From Kitasatospora herbaricolor (GTDB lineage Bacteria > Actinomycetota > Actinomycetes > Streptomycetales > Streptomycetaceae), in NCBI RefSeq assembly GCF_030813695.1, contig NZ_JAUSVA010000002.1, positions 8,083,501-8,147,500 of the forward strand: DNA of 64,000 nt. The letters run 5' to 3'. Shown in pieces: positions 23,641-30,876 of this stretch (within the stretch, counting starts at the first letter, position 1; each line of letters starts with the position of its first letter). The notes under the pieces are model-generated. The model was not told where the DNA came from. It saw only the letters and a program-made list of their open reading frames with translations, and did no database searches. The position numbers were made by a program, and so were the translations under genes.

Positions 23641-24804
23641 GTGAGCGAGGAACCGATCAGCTACGACGCCAGCCGGATCCAGGTGCTGGAGGGGATGGAG
23701 GTCGTTCGGAAGCGGCCCGGGATGTACATCGGATCGACCGGTGAACGCGGTCTGCACCACATGGTGTTCGAGGTCACCGGCCGGGCGGTGAGCGAGGTTC
23801 TGGCCGGCCGCGCAGGATCCGTCCGCATCACGCTCACACCCGACGGCGGCGTGTGCGTCGCCGACGACGGGCCCGGAGTGCGCGTCGGCGGGGCCGGTGG
23901 TGGTGGCGGTCCCGACCTCGAAGCCCTGCTGACCCGTATCGAGCCCTGGGTCGGGCCCGACGTCCGCCATGACGTGACCGCCGGTTTCGGGATGTGGCTC
24001 TTCGTCGCCAACGCCCTGTCACGCCGCCTGTTGGTGGAGGTGCGGCGCGAAGGGGTCCGCCGGGTCCAGGAGTATGCGCGCGGTGTCGCGGTCACCCCGC
24101 TCACCGAGGCGGGTCCGGCGGACGGCAGCGGGACCACCCTCACCTTCTGGCCCGACGCCGAGATCTTCGGGGAGGTGGAGTGTTCCTTCCAGGGGTTGGC
24201 GGACCGGTTCCGGGAACTGGCCTTCCTGAACCGGGGCTTGGACATCTCGCTGACCGATCGTCGTCGATCGGACGAGCCCCGGTCGGTACGCCTGCGGTTC
24301 CCCGGCGGAGCACGGGACTTCGTCGCCCACCTCGACGAGCAGGCCGGGGCGGCCGTCCACGGGGAGGTCATCGGCTTCGAGCGGGAGGACCCGCGGATGG
24401 CGGGGACGCTGGAGGTGGCCCTGCGGTGGCGCGGCTCCGGCGCGGAGCGGGTCCGCGGCTTCGCCAACAGCCGGCCCACTCCGGGAGGAGGCTCGCACGA
24501 GACGGGCCTCCGGGACGGGCTGGTGGCCGCGGTCAACGCGTACGCGCGCGGGCGGCGGCTGCTGACGGAGGCGGACCCCGACCTCGACGAGGAGCGGATC
24601 GGGAAGGGCCTGACGGCGGTCGTGTCGGTGAAGCTGGACGACCCCCGGTTCGAGGGCTGCACCCGCGACAGGCTGGGCAACGGCCCGGTCCGCGCCTGCG
24701 TCGGACAGGCCGTCCAGGAACACCTCGGCAGGTGGCTGACGGAGCATCCGGCGCAGGCCGCAGCCGTCGTCGGCCGGGTCGTCCGGGGTGGCCGCCGGGA
24801 CTGA
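23641..24804 (+). CDS. GyrB-like ATPase paralog lacking the toprim half, degenerate active site
   Basis: 387 aa from GTG 23641, with GGAGGGG upstream. It aligns by eye with the N-terminal ATPase plus transducer domains of DNA gyrase B (IQVLEGMEVVRKRPGMYIGSTGERGLHHMVFEV split over the first ~45 residues; GLTAVVSVKLDDPRFEG near the end). The toprim and C-terminal parts of a normal ~690-aa GyrB are absent. The helix that reads VVDN(S/A)(I/V)DE in gyrase is VTGRAVSE here: the base Glu remains, but the Mg-binding Asn is Arg. The GLHGVG lid motif is replaced by AGFGMW. The gene is therefore probably not a working gyrase subunit, and ATP hydrolysis is doubtful. Possible roles are a decoy or an inhibitor-binding protein; unproven. 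Confidence 0.85.
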   Translation: MSEEPISYDASRIQVLEGMEVVRKRPGMYIGSTGERGLHHMVFEVTGRAVSEVLAGRAGSVRITLTPDGGVCVADDGPGVRVGGAGGGGGPDLEALLTRIEPWVGPDVRHDVTAGFGMWLFVANALSRRLLVEVRREGVRRVQEYARGVAVTPLTEAGPADGSGTTLTFWPDAEIFGEVECSFQGLADRFRELAFLNRGLDISLTDRRRSDEPRSVRLRFPGGARDFVAHLDEQAGAAVHGEVIGFEREDPRMAGTLEVALRWRGSGAERVRGFANSRPTPGGGSHETGLRDGLVAAVNAYARGRRLLTEADPDLDEERIGKGLTAVVSVKLDDPRFEGCTRDRLGNGPVRACVGQAVQEHLGRWLTEHPAQAAAVVGRVVRGGRRD

Positions 24805-25145
24805 CCGCCGCCGAACAGCCCTGCCCGTCCCCGGACTCGGGATCGGGAAGGTCAGGCCAGGGCAGGGCAGGACGCCGACGGCGACGGCGACGGCGACAGG
24901 GCGTACGCTGCGGCAACGGCGGCGTCCGGCCGCTGTCCCGATGATCTTCCCGTCAGGCATGTCCGGGGCATTATGGCTGGTCAGGGGGCGGGCGTCGCAA
25001 CGCCGTCGCTCGGCGGGCGTGGAGCGCGGCCCGGCGGGTCAGGGAACGCCGTGCCCCCGTCCGCCCGGTTGCGGGCCGACGGGGGCGACGGCCGGCGTGG
25101 GCCGGGGCCGGGTTCCCGGGCGCGGGTCGGTCGGGCGTGCGAGGG
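24805..25145. other. Convergent intergenic region with (GACGGC)n and a hairpin
   Basis: No gene seen in 341 bp. A GACGGC hexamer is repeated about four times near 24870-24898. A long hairpin (listed separately, 25054-25085) ends the region. Confidence 0.5.
25054..25085. terminator. Bidirectional hairpin terminator
   Basis: CCCCCGTC (25054-25061) pairs with GACGGGGG (25078-25085), continued inward by GCCC/GGGC after one mismatch. It lies between the convergent GyrB-like and bacilliredoxin genes. Confidence 0.55.
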
Positions 25146-25571
25146 TCAGTCGGCGAACTCCTCGAACGCGGCGGTGAGGTCGGCGGCGACCGCGCGGGCG
25201 TCGCGGCCCTCGATGCGGTGGCGCGGGATGAAGGCGACCAGCTCGCCGTCCTTGAAGAGGGCGAAGGAGGGGTGGGACGGCGGGATGTCGGCGAAGTAGG
25301 ACCGCATCCGGGCGGTCGCCTCGACGTCCTGCTCGTCGAAGACCGACAGCAGCTGGTCGGGCCGCTTGGCGGCCTCCTCCAGGGCGATCCGCACCCCGGG
25401 CCGGGCCATTCCGGCGGCGCAGCCCGTGACGGAGTTGACCGCGACGAGGGTCAGGCCCTTCTTCGCCTTCTCCATGGCGGCGTCCACGGCCTCGGGGTGG
25501 AGCAGTTCGGTGAACCCGGCCTCGGTCAGTTCTTCGCGCATCGGCTTGACCAGCATCGGCGAGTACGGCAT
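25146..25571 (-). CDS. Bacilliredoxin (BrxA/BrxB, DUF1094) family protein
   Basis: 141 aa. ATG 25571 has GAGGAG upstream and begins MPYSPMLVKPMREELTEAGF, the family N-terminus. The thioredoxin-like fold is complete, with ARMRSYFADIPPSHPSFALF and the helix RDARAVAADLTAAFEEF. Family members de-bacillithiolate (or, in actinomycetes, possibly de-mycothiolate) proteins through a CGC motif. Here the motif is VNSVTGCAAG: the first, nucleophilic Cys is Thr and only the second Cys is left. Activity may be reduced or changed. It is monocistronic. Confidence 0.85.
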   Translation of the reverse strand: MPYSPMLVKPMREELTEAGFTELLHPEAVDAAMEKAKKGLTLVAVNSVTGCAAGMARPGVRIALEEAAKRPDQLLSVFDEQDVEATARMRSYFADIPPSHPSFALFKDGELVAFIPRHRIEGRDARAVAADLTAAFEEFAD

Positions 25572-25991
25572 GCCAGGACTCCTCACTTAAAGGAACGGTT
25601 CAGCTACCCACTGTAAGGATTGCGTGCGGGCGGGTACGGCAACCCGCCCCGACACGCCCGGGCCCCGCGATGGGGCCGTCGCCGGTGCGCACCCCCGCGG
25701 AACCGTCGGCCCGCCGGGGTCCGGAGCAGGCGTACGCGAGGTCCCCGGCGGGTGGACACCGGGCGTCGGCGTCGGCTGCGCGCCGTCGGCGGAGTTCTCC
25801 GGGGAGGCCTGCGCGGCGTGGCCGCTCGCGACCGGGGAGTGATGCTCGCACACTGACCTCGCGGCCCCGGTGCGAGGAGCCGGACCGTCCTCGCGCGCGG
25901 CGAGCGGCCGCCGACGATCCCGTCGGAGCGGACCCGTCCCCGTCGGACGGGAGGACCGCCGACGGCCCACCGAAGCGAAGGAGAACCCGGC
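25572..25991. other. Divergent intergenic region, no gene seen
   Basis: 420 bp upstream of both the bacilliredoxin (minus) and the 51-aa frame (plus). No frame with start site and coding bias was seen. A short AT-richer tract next to 25590-25625 probably holds the bacilliredoxin promoter. Confidence 0.4.
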
Positions 25992-26147
25992 ATGTCGGAG
26001 GAAGCAGTTGGTGTCATCACGTCCGGCGGGCACCCGCCCGTGCGGCCCGGCGAGGAGGGTCCCGCCCTGTCGGTACCGGTGCCGCTGCTCGCCGGCGTCG
26101 AGGCCGAGGACGACATCGAGCCGCACATCTGGCGGGGCATCGACTGA
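25992..26147 (+). CDS. Possible small protein (51 aa) upstream of a nitroreductase
   Basis: ATG 25992 is preceded by GAAGGAGA at a good distance, and the frame stops at TGA 26145-26147. The peptide starts MSEEAVGVITSGGHP, is acidic overall, and ends EDDIEPHIWRGID. It has no Cys and no membrane segment. The next gene, an Acg-type nitroreductase, begins 228 bases later on the same strand. It could be a regulator, a ribosomally made peptide precursor or noise; the ribosome site and the third-position GC favour translation. No family recognised. Confidence 0.35.
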   Translation: MSEEAVGVITSGGHPPVRPGEEGPALSVPVPLLAGVEAEDDIEPHIWRGID

Positions 26148-26374
26148 GGAACTGCCGCCCGCAGGGTCGCGGCGCGGACGGCGGGGGCCGTAGGGCCTGC
26201 CCGGCAGGGTCCGCGGACCCTCGACGCCCGCCCGCGCCGCGGCCCATCCTGGAGGGAGAACACCCGGGTCGACGCAGGTCCACGCGGTTCCGGCGGCACC
26301 TCGGGTGCCGTCCCAGGCAGCTGCCGGCCGGCCTTCGCCGGGTCGGCGCGCCTCCGGGCAAGGAGGATCCCACG

Positions 26375-27382
26375 ATGACCCTGTCGGCACTCACCTCGGA
26401 CGACTTCCACCTGCTGGCCGCCGCCGCCGGCGCTGCTCCGTCCCTGCACAACAGTCAGCCGTGGTTGTTCCGGCCGACCCCGGACCTCCGCGGTCTGGCC
26501 GTGCGACTCGACCTGACCCGGGCCGTGCCGACGACCGACCCGGACGGCCGGGCACTGCACGTGTCGGTGGGAGCGGCGCTCCTCAACCTCCGGGTCGCCG
26601 CCGGACGGATCGGCAGGCGGGCGACGGTCCGGCTGCTGCCGGACCCGGACGACCCGGACCTGGCCGCGGAGGTCGACCTCTCCGGGCCCGCGGGGAGCCC
26701 GCCGGCGTTCGGCCGGGACCTCTACCCGGCGGTCACGCTGCGGCACTCCAGCCGCCGGCCGTTCGCCGACCGCTCCGTGCCCCGGGTCGTCGTCGACGAA
26801 CTGCAGGCGGCCGCAGAGGCGGAGGGCGCCTCCTTGGCGATGCCGGACGGGGCCGGTGTGCGCCGGATCCTGGAGCTGACGGCCGAGGCGGAGCGGCGCA
26901 CGGCCGTCGACCTGGCCCGCCTGCGCGAGACCCGGAGCTGGCTGCGGGCCGAGGCCCCGGCAGCCGACGGGATCCCGCTGGGTGTCCTCGGCCCGCTGGA
27001 CCACGACGCCCGGGTGCCCGTCCGCAGCTTCACCGGCAGCCCGCCCGGGCCCGGCGTCCACACCGAGCGGTTCGAGGCCCTGCCGCAGGTCGCCACCCTC
27101 AGCACCCGGACCGACCTGCCGGCGGACTGGCTCAGGGCGGGTCAGGCGATGCAGAGGGTCTGGCTGCTGGCCACCGATCACGGGCTGTGCGCCTCGGTGC
27201 TGCATCAGGCCGTCGAGTGGCCCGACACCCGTTGGCGCCTGCGCGACGCCTCCGAAGGCCCGGGGCACGTCCAGCTGGTGCTGCGCCTGGGCTACGGGCT
27301 GCCCGGGCCGGCCACGCCGCGACGCCCGGTCTCCGAGATCCTCACCACGCCGGACGGCCGACCGGCGGGCGACGAACGGTGA
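26375..27382 (+). CDS. Acg-type FMN-binding nitroreductase-family protein
   Basis: 335 aa, ATG 26375 with a perfect AAGGAGG site. The N-terminal half starts with the family segment LLAAAAGAAPSLHNSQPWLFR (about residues 9-29) and contains HVSVGAALLNLRVA and RHSSRRPFADRSVP. The C-terminal half ends VQLVLRLGYGLPGPATPRRPVSEIL. It is a double-domain nitroreductase of the Acg (Rv2032/dormancy) group. Members bind or sequester FMN and often lack the usual dimer partner contacts. Such genes are commonly hypoxia- or stress-induced; no DosR-type box was identified here. Confidence 0.82.
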   Translation: MTLSALTSDDFHLLAAAAGAAPSLHNSQPWLFRPTPDLRGLAVRLDLTRAVPTTDPDGRALHVSVGAALLNLRVAAGRIGRRATVRLLPDPDDPDLAAEVDLSGPAGSPPAFGRDLYPAVTLRHSSRRPFADRSVPRVVVDELQAAAEAEGASLAMPDGAGVRRILELTAEAERRTAVDLARLRETRSWLRAEAPAADGIPLGVLGPLDHDARVPVRSFTGSPPGPGVHTERFEALPQVATLSTRTDLPADWLRAGQAMQRVWLLATDHGLCASVLHQAVEWPDTRWRLRDASEGPGHVQLVLRLGYGLPGPATPRRPVSEILTTPDGRPAGDER

Positions 27383-27546
27383 TGCGCCACCCGGGCGTCG
27401 CGGACGTGACGCCCGGCGGGCCCGTCCGGGCGGTGAGCGGCCGGACGTGCGGGAACCCGGGGGGTCACGCAGTGCCCGCCCGGCCGGCTCCGGCGCGTCC
27501 GCCGGGGTCCGGGAGGAGCGGGGCCGGGCGAGCAGGTGGAGCAGGA

Positions 27547-27831
27547 GCCGGCCGGGGCGGCGATCCCGGTCCACACGCCGATCGCCCGGTCCCGCTCCTC
27601 CTCGGGCAAGGTCGGGGTGATGACGGCAAGGGTGATCGGCATGATCGTCGCTGCGCCCGCACCGCTGGACAGGCGTGCCAGGGGCATGACTTCGGCCGAG
27701 CGGGCGAGGGCCGCGCCGACACCGGCGAGACCGCGGACGGTCGGGCCGGCGAGCAGCACGGGTTTGCGGCCCAAGCGGTCGCCGATCGCCCCGAGCGGCA
27801 ACAGGAGGGCCGCCAGGGCGAGGGTGTCACC
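27547..27831 (-). pseudogene. Fragment of a DHA2-type MFS transporter gene
   Basis: About 95 codons translate into the second to fourth helices of a DHA2 transporter, with a good motif A (LALAALLLPLGAIGDRLGRK, then PVLLAG) and ATIMPITLAVITPTLPEEERDRAIGVW. The first helix and the last ten are missing. No start with ribosome site is present, and the frame continues into unrelated Ser/Pro-rich translation. It is a truncated relic in the 27383-27939 gap, otherwise without a gene. Confidence 0.6.
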
Positions 27832-27939
27832 CGGACGGGCTGCCGGGTACGCATGGGTTCCTCGCCGCGGGCAGGCGGACGGCGGCGCCGGGGCGGGCCG
27901 GCGCGCCGGGGGTGACGGGGGCGGGCAGGCCCGGCACGG

Positions 27940-28953
27940 TCAGCCGCGGACGGTGTCGCGCCGGGCGGCGGCGAGGGCCGCGTCGGTGTCGGCGGCGACC
28001 AGTTCGGCGTTCAGGTGGGCACCGGCCAGGGCGCCGGCCGCCGCCGAGGCGCCGACCTGGGCGGCCGGGTCGGTGGCGTTGCCGGCCACCCGCACGCCCG
28101 CCACCTCGGTGGCACCGGCCGGGCCGGTGACGAAGTGCCGCCCCATCCCGTCGGGCAGGTCCCGCATCGGCAGCCCCAGGGCCTCCAGCCCTTCGCCGCG
28201 CGCCCGCATGGAGGTCGCGACGGCGACCACGCGCCGCGGGACGAGCTGTCCGTCCGTCAGGCGTACGCCCGCGATCGAGCCGTTCCCGGCGGTCACGACC
28301 CGGTCCACCGGGGTGTCGACGATCCGGATGGCACGGGCGGCGAAGCGGGCCCGGGTGTCCGGGGCCAGAACGGTGCCCCGGGTGAAGTAGACGAGGTCCT
28401 CGGTCAGCTGGCGGAACAGCAGTGCGTGGTGGACCGAGGCCGGCCCCACGGCGAGGACCCCGACGGGCTCGTCGCGGACCTCCCAGCCGTGGCAGTACGG
28501 GCAGTGCACCACGCTCCGGCCCCAGTGCTCGGCGAGCCCGGGGACATCCGGCAGGACGTCCCGCAGGCCGGTGGCGACCAGGAGGCGGCGTGCGTGCAGG
28601 GTGCCGCCGTCGGCCAGGGCGACCGTGAAGCGCGGATCGCCCTCGGCGGAGGGTTCGGAGGCGGCGGCCCGGACCACCTCGCCGGTCCGTACCGTGCCGC
28701 CGTACCGGCGGACCTCGGCGCGGCCCCGTGCCAGCAGCTCCGCCGGGGGAGTGCCGTCCAGGGCGAGCAGCCCGTGCACCTCGGCGGCGGGCGCGTTGCG
28801 CGGGCCGCCGCCGTCGATCACCACCACCGAGCGGCGGGACCGGGCGAGCATCAGCGCGCCGTTCAACCCGGCGGCCCCGCCGCCGATCACCACGGCGTCC
28901 ACGGTCCCGTCCGGCAGTTCCTCGGCCGCCTGCGCGGCATTCGTCCTCGTCAT
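27940..28953 (-). CDS. FAD/NAD(P)-dependent oxidoreductase, thioredoxin-reductase-like
   Basis: 337 aa, ATG 28953. The FAD-binding Rossmann motif VVIGGGAAGLNGALMLARS lies at about residues 21-39, the CxxC region reads VHCPYCHGWE (about 150-160), and a second nucleotide site is less regular (VGVLAVGPASVHHALL). The C-terminal FAD segment GVRVAGNATDPAAQVGASAAAG is typical. The HCPYCHGWE form is that of the actinomycete thioredoxin-reductase-like group, also related to dithiol oxidases of the GliT/HlmI type. It is divergent from an XRE-cupin regulator that probably controls it. Redox partner and substrate unknown. Confidence 0.88.
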   Translation of the reverse strand: MTRTNAAQAAEELPDGTVDAVVIGGGAAGLNGALMLARSRRSVVVIDGGGPRNAPAAEVHGLLALDGTPPAELLARGRAEVRRYGGTVRTGEVVRAAASEPSAEGDPRFTVALADGGTLHARRLLVATGLRDVLPDVPGLAEHWGRSVVHCPYCHGWEVRDEPVGVLAVGPASVHHALLFRQLTEDLVYFTRGTVLAPDTRARFAARAIRIVDTPVDRVVTAGNGSIAGVRLTDGQLVPRRVVAVATSMRARGEGLEALGLPMRDLPDGMGRHFVTGPAGATEVAGVRVAGNATDPAAQVGASAAAGALAGAHLNAELVAADTDAALAAARRDTVRG

Positions 28954-29045
28954 GTCGTGGTCCCCTGGTGGCTCGTCGTCGCTGTGTCGTCGCGGCCCCC
29001 GTTGCGGGGCCGGACACGGTCGACGCTAAGCGCACCTTGCCGTAC

Positions 29046-29063
29046 GGGCATACGATGTTGCCC
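29046..29063. promoter_or_regulatory. Inverted repeat GGGCA-N8-TGCCC over a -10 box, probable XRE operator
   Basis: The repeat flanks a TACGAT hexamer (29051-29056) and ends directly before ATG 29064. If TACGAT is the -10, the transcript would be leaderless. An overlapping near-palindrome around CCGTACGG (29040-29047) extends the site. It lies in the short divergent region, consistent with autoregulation by the XRE protein. Confidence 0.45.
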
Positions 29064-29657
29064 ATGACGCAAGAAAGTGGCGAGCTGGACAGCCTGGTAC
29101 GCAAGAGGATCCGCGCCCTGCGGGTGGCCCAGGGCTGGTCCCTGGAGGAGCTGGCCACCCGTGCGAAGGTCAGCCAGTCCACCCTGAGCCGCATCGAGAA
29201 CGGGCAACGCCGCCTGGCGCTGGACCAGCTCGTCACCCTCGCCCGCGCCCTGGACACCTCGCTCGACCAGCTCGTCGAGACCGCCACCGACGACGTCGTC
29301 TCCAACCCGATGATCGACGCGGCCCACGGTCAGATGCGCTGGCCCCTCAAGGCGGATCCCGGCATGACCGTCATCCGCCAGCGCCTGACCGCCCCGCCGC
29401 CCGACAACCCCGCCCGGATGCGCGCCCACCCCGGCCGCGAATGGATGGTCGTCCTCTCCGGCACCGCGATCCTGCTCCTGGGCAACCGGCGCCTGCGGAT
29501 CGAGACCAACCAGGCGGCCGAGTTCCCCACGATGCTCCCGCACGCCATCGGTGCCGAGGGCGGCCCGTGCGAGATCCTGGGCATCTTCGACCGGGACGCC
29601 CGCCGGGGGCACCAGCGCGGCGAGGACGCCGAGAAGGCGAAGCGGCCGGCGCCGTGA
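29064..29657 (+). CDS. XRE-family regulator with C-terminal cupin domain
   Basis: 197 aa. ATG 29064 chosen; an in-frame ATG nine bases earlier (29055) is possible. An XRE helix-turn-helix occupies about residues 10-65 (LVRKRIRALRVAQGWSLEEL, SQSTLSRIENGQRRLALDQL). A cupin-2 sensor domain covers about 110-185 (HPGREWMVVLSGTAILLLGNRR, AAEFPTMLPHAIGAEGGPCEIL). Regulators of this layout usually control one adjacent enzyme. Here the divergent thioredoxin-reductase-like gene is 110 bp away and shares the operator region. Confidence 0.9.
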   Translation: MTQESGELDSLVRKRIRALRVAQGWSLEELATRAKVSQSTLSRIENGQRRLALDQLVTLARALDTSLDQLVETATDDVVSNPMIDAAHGQMRWPLKADPGMTVIRQRLTAPPPDNPARMRAHPGREWMVVLSGTAILLLGNRRLRIETNQAAEFPTMLPHAIGAEGGPCEILGIFDRDARRGHQRGEDAEKAKRPAP

Positions 29658-29749
29658 CCCCTTGCGCGTCCCGCCGCCCGGCCGGCCGTCTTCTTGCGCA
29701 TTCCGGGACTCGTCGGGCCTCAGGCGCACGGCCCGCTTAGCGTGGGCGC

Positions 29750-30736
29750 ATGAGCCACCCCTTGCCGCACACGCAGCACGACGTCCACCAGCACGACGGT
29801 CACCAGCACAGCAGTCACCAGCACGACGTCCACCAGCACCAGGCCCACCAGCACGACGGTCACCCCCACAGCAGTCACCAGCACGACGGTCACGGGCACC
29901 AGGGCCCCGAGGACGACGCCCACGACCAGGCGGAACTGCTCGACCTGGACGCGGAGGTGCTCGCCGAGCACACCGCGTCGGTCATCGCCTGGCTGCCCGT
30001 CGGGACCGGCCCCCGCCGGATCGTCGACCTGGGCTGCGGGACCGGAGCCGGCACCCTCGCCCTGGCCGAGCACTTCCCGGCAGCCGAGCTGACGGCCGTC
30101 GACTCCTCGGCCGCCCACCTGGAGCGCCTGCGGGAGAAGGCGGCCGCGGCCGGCGCGGCCGACCGGGTGCGCCTGGTCGAGGCCGACCTGGACGCACCGG
30201 CCTGGCCCGACCTCGGCCGGCCCGAGCTGGTCTGGGCCTCCGCCTCCATGCACCACATGGCCGACCCGGACCGCACCCTTCGGCAGGTCCACGACCTGTT
30301 GGCACCGGGCGGCCTGTTCGCCGTCGTCGAGCTGGCCGGGTTCCCCCGGTTCCTGCCCGCGGACGCCCCGGCGGACGCCCCAGGTCTGGAGGAGCGCTGC
30401 CATGCCGCGCTCGACCGCCACCATGCCGAGCGGTTGCCCCACCGGGGTGCCGACTGGGGGACATTGCTGAGCAAGGCGGGCTTCACCGTGGAGGGCGAGC
30501 GCACCCTCACCGTCGACATCACCGTCGGCATCGACTCACCCCGCACCGAGGCGGTCGGCCGCTACGCCCTCAGCGGCCTGCGCCGGATGCGCGGCGGCAT
30601 CGAGTCCGCGCTGTCGCCGGAGGACCTCGCCGCGCTGGACCGGCTGCTCGACACCGACGGCCCGCACAGCATCCTGCGGCGCGACGACCTGAGCGTGCGG
30701 ACCGAGCGCACCGTGTGGGCCGCCCGCCGCGCCTGA
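29750..30736 (+). CDS. SAM-dependent methyltransferase with a His-rich N-terminal tail
   Basis: 328 aa, ATG 29750; the short upstream TTAGCG and the lack of a ribosome site suggest a leaderless start. Residues ~7-52 are a tandem array of HQHDGH/HQHSSH/HDVHQH units with more than twenty histidines. The class I methyltransferase domain follows: motif I IVDLGCGTGAGTLALAE (about residues 89-105), acidic loop ELTAVDSS, motif IV ASMHHMADPDRTL, post-I VEADLDAP. The histidine tail looks like a metal-binding or metal-sensing appendage (Ni, Zn, Cu). The methyl acceptor is unknown. The array is also a DNA tandem repeat (29774-29897). Confidence 0.85.
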   Translation: MSHPLPHTQHDVHQHDGHQHSSHQHDVHQHQAHQHDGHPHSSHQHDGHGHQGPEDDAHDQAELLDLDAEVLAEHTASVIAWLPVGTGPRRIVDLGCGTGAGTLALAEHFPAAELTAVDSSAAHLERLREKAAAAGAADRVRLVEADLDAPAWPDLGRPELVWASASMHHMADPDRTLRQVHDLLAPGGLFAVVELAGFPRFLPADAPADAPGLEERCHAALDRHHAERLPHRGADWGTLLSKAGFTVEGERTLTVDITVGIDSPRTEAVGRYALSGLRRMRGGIESALSPEDLAALDRLLDTDGPHSILRRDDLSVRTERTVWAARRA

Positions 30737-30833
30737 CCGTCAGCGGTACCGCGGGCGGGCCCGTTCCGCGCTGCCGCGGTGGCCGGTACTCCGCTTCGCA
30801 CCGGGACCGCACCGGGACGCACCGGTCCCGGGC

Positions 30834-30861
30834 CGGCGGCCGGCCCCTCGGCCGGCCGCCG
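30834..30861. terminator. Bidirectional hairpin terminator
   Basis: CGGCGGCCGG (30834-30843) pairs with CCGGCCGCCG (30852-30861), loop of 8, between the convergent methyltransferase and acyl-CoA dehydrogenase genes. Confidence 0.6.
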
Positions 30862-30876
30862 ACCCCGGGGCGACCG

